A DNA stretch of 64,000 nucleotides, taken from Erysipelotrichales bacterium (GTDB taxonomy: Bacteria > Bacillota_I > Bacilli_A > Erysipelotrichales > Erysipelotrichaceae). Position 1 is the stretch's first letter. Every line of letters begins with the position of its first letter. The DNA lies in the NCBI GenBank assembly GCA_910576345.1, contig CAJTIT010000005.1, forward strand, positions 50,467 through 114,466. Direction: 5' to 3'. The position numbers were made by a program, and so were the translations under genes. Positions 63,237 to 64,000 of the stretch are shown here, one piece after another. The notes beneath the pieces are model-generated. The model saw nothing but the letters and a program-made list of their open reading frames with translations, was not told the DNA's origin and searched no databases.

Positions 63237-63692
63237 CTAAGAATCGAATTCTTCATCAAAGTAGAAATAATAAGGCAGTCGATCCTTACGATTGGTTTTG
63301 ATAACATCATAGGCCAGCGGCAATAAAATCAAATATATGCCAAAAAATTGAATAACGAACATAATAAGTGAATTCGCATTATGATTGATGGATCCATAAT
63401 ATAAGTATGGATGGAAATACTTATAGATTGAGGGAAAAAGTAAATATATGCATTCATACGCATAATATGCGATAGGCAAGCCGAGCACAATTCCCAGCCA
63501 GATCCAACGATTAATGAAATAATTGTTGGAGAACATGATCATCAAAGAAATACAGACGCTGATGATCGCAAAAATGGTGTACCAGAAATATTCTTCCGGA
63601 AAGCTAAAATATAGAGTAATCCCAACCGTATAGCAAAATAAAATATTAAAACTCGTTAAAATACCACGAAAGATTTGCTTCCTTTTACCCAT
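63237..63692 (-). CDS. Four-helix membrane protein of unknown function
   Basis: 151 residues, 'MGKRKQIFRGILTSFNILFC' followed by four hydrophobic segments (about 12-32, 37-55, 62-85 and 103-132) and an acidic C-terminus (FDEEFDS). No family recognised. ATG 63692 has GGAGGAATC upstream. Monocistronic by its own terminator. Confidence 0.65.
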   Translation of the reverse strand: MGKRKQIFRGILTSFNILFCYTVGITLYFSFPEEYFWYTIFAIISVCISLMIMFSNNYFINRWIWLGIVLGLPIAYYAYECIYLLFPSIYKYFHPYLYYGSINHNANSLIMFVIQFFGIYLILLPLAYDVIKTNRKDRLPYYFYFDEEFDS

Positions 63693-64000
63693 GTTGATTC
63701 CTCCATGTCCTACAATATATAGAATACTTTTATTAACGAAAAGTTCTAAATTTCTCAGAAAAATTGATGAAAAAGCTTAGAGGATATCTATATGAAAATA
63801 ATCATATTCAAGTTGAAAATGAAATGGAAAATTAAGGAAAATATGATATAACCCAAGTTTGCCACTTAAAAAAAGAGAGAAGACATAAAAAAGCTACTAT
63901 TTATACGATAAACAAGCATAAATACTAGCTTTTCCTATTGAAAATTTATATACCTACATTATAGACTTACGTTGTAATTTTAATGCTCGCTTTTAATGCT
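63693..64000. other. Gene-free right end of the window
   Basis: AT-rich DNA. It begins with the ribosome site of the 63237 gene; no ORF, RNA gene or clear hairpin is seen beyond that. A leftward promoter for that gene should lie within the first 100 nt. Confidence 0.4.

Overview
The window is low-GC Gram-positive (Firmicutes) DNA. A lysine T-box leader, an L20-type leader in front of infC-rpmI-rplT with an AUU start, strong AGGAGG ribosome sites, consensus TTGACA/TATAAT promoters and many hairpin-plus-T-tract terminators all say so. A giant FIVAR-repeat surface glycosidase and the overall gene style suggest a gut Erysipelotrichia-type bacterium. That placement is inference; there is no rRNA here to settle it.

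Positions 1 to about 10,400 are the right end of a Tn916-family integrative conjugative element. The recombination/regulation block (XRE repressor on minus, two small element ORFs, orf7-like sigma factor, orf8-like HTH, xis, int) is in classical Tn916 order. Left of it lies cargo: an AraC-GNAT regulator with an MFS efflux pump, a histidine-kinase tail, and a YtrA-type GntR/ABC operon with two micro-membrane proteins, a zinc ribbon and a DUF4177 protein. This cargo is bracketed by two ~270-bp copies of a winged-helix gene and its terminator. xis and int look intact. The sigma gene carries an internal TAG, and both winged-helix copies have their ATG one base out of frame.

From 10.4 to 19.4 kb a single 8.8-kb gene encodes a secreted GH89 alpha-N-acetylglucosaminidase with CBM32-like modules and about 15-18 FIVAR repeats. 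From 19.7 to 23.8 kb there is a redox cluster (flavodoxins, CMD, cupin, aldo/keto reductase) around a MerR regulator. Three promoters there have 19-bp spacers and related dyads, so I predict a local MerR regulon. From 23.8 to 27.5 kb is a second imported segment: a broken tnpV, then a WYL regulator with GyrI-like, ClbS/DfsB-like and SPL-like radical SAM genes. The operator TGACA-N5-TGTCA occurs twice there.

From 27.5 kb on the window is mostly chromosome: polysaccharide deacetylase, DUF349 protein, a probable toxin-antitoxin pair (MqsR-like toxin; antitoxin joining an MqsA-like zinc finger to a Panacea domain), RtcB, an ABC exporter with an enormous coiled-coil permease, a lactonase-type propeller, three tRNAs (Leu-GAG, Arg-CCT, Arg-CCG), DUF2207 protein, lysS with T-box, infC-rpmI-rplT-marR, a DEAD-box helicase, a 5'-truncated surface protein, MscS, an acetyltransferase, GH13 amylase, an LRR protein, HD protein plus a nonsense-ridden SpoT-like HD pseudogene, U32 peptidase, two MGMT-family proteins, and HAD-proB-proA. 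Reading-frame lesions are concentrated in the imported left part.
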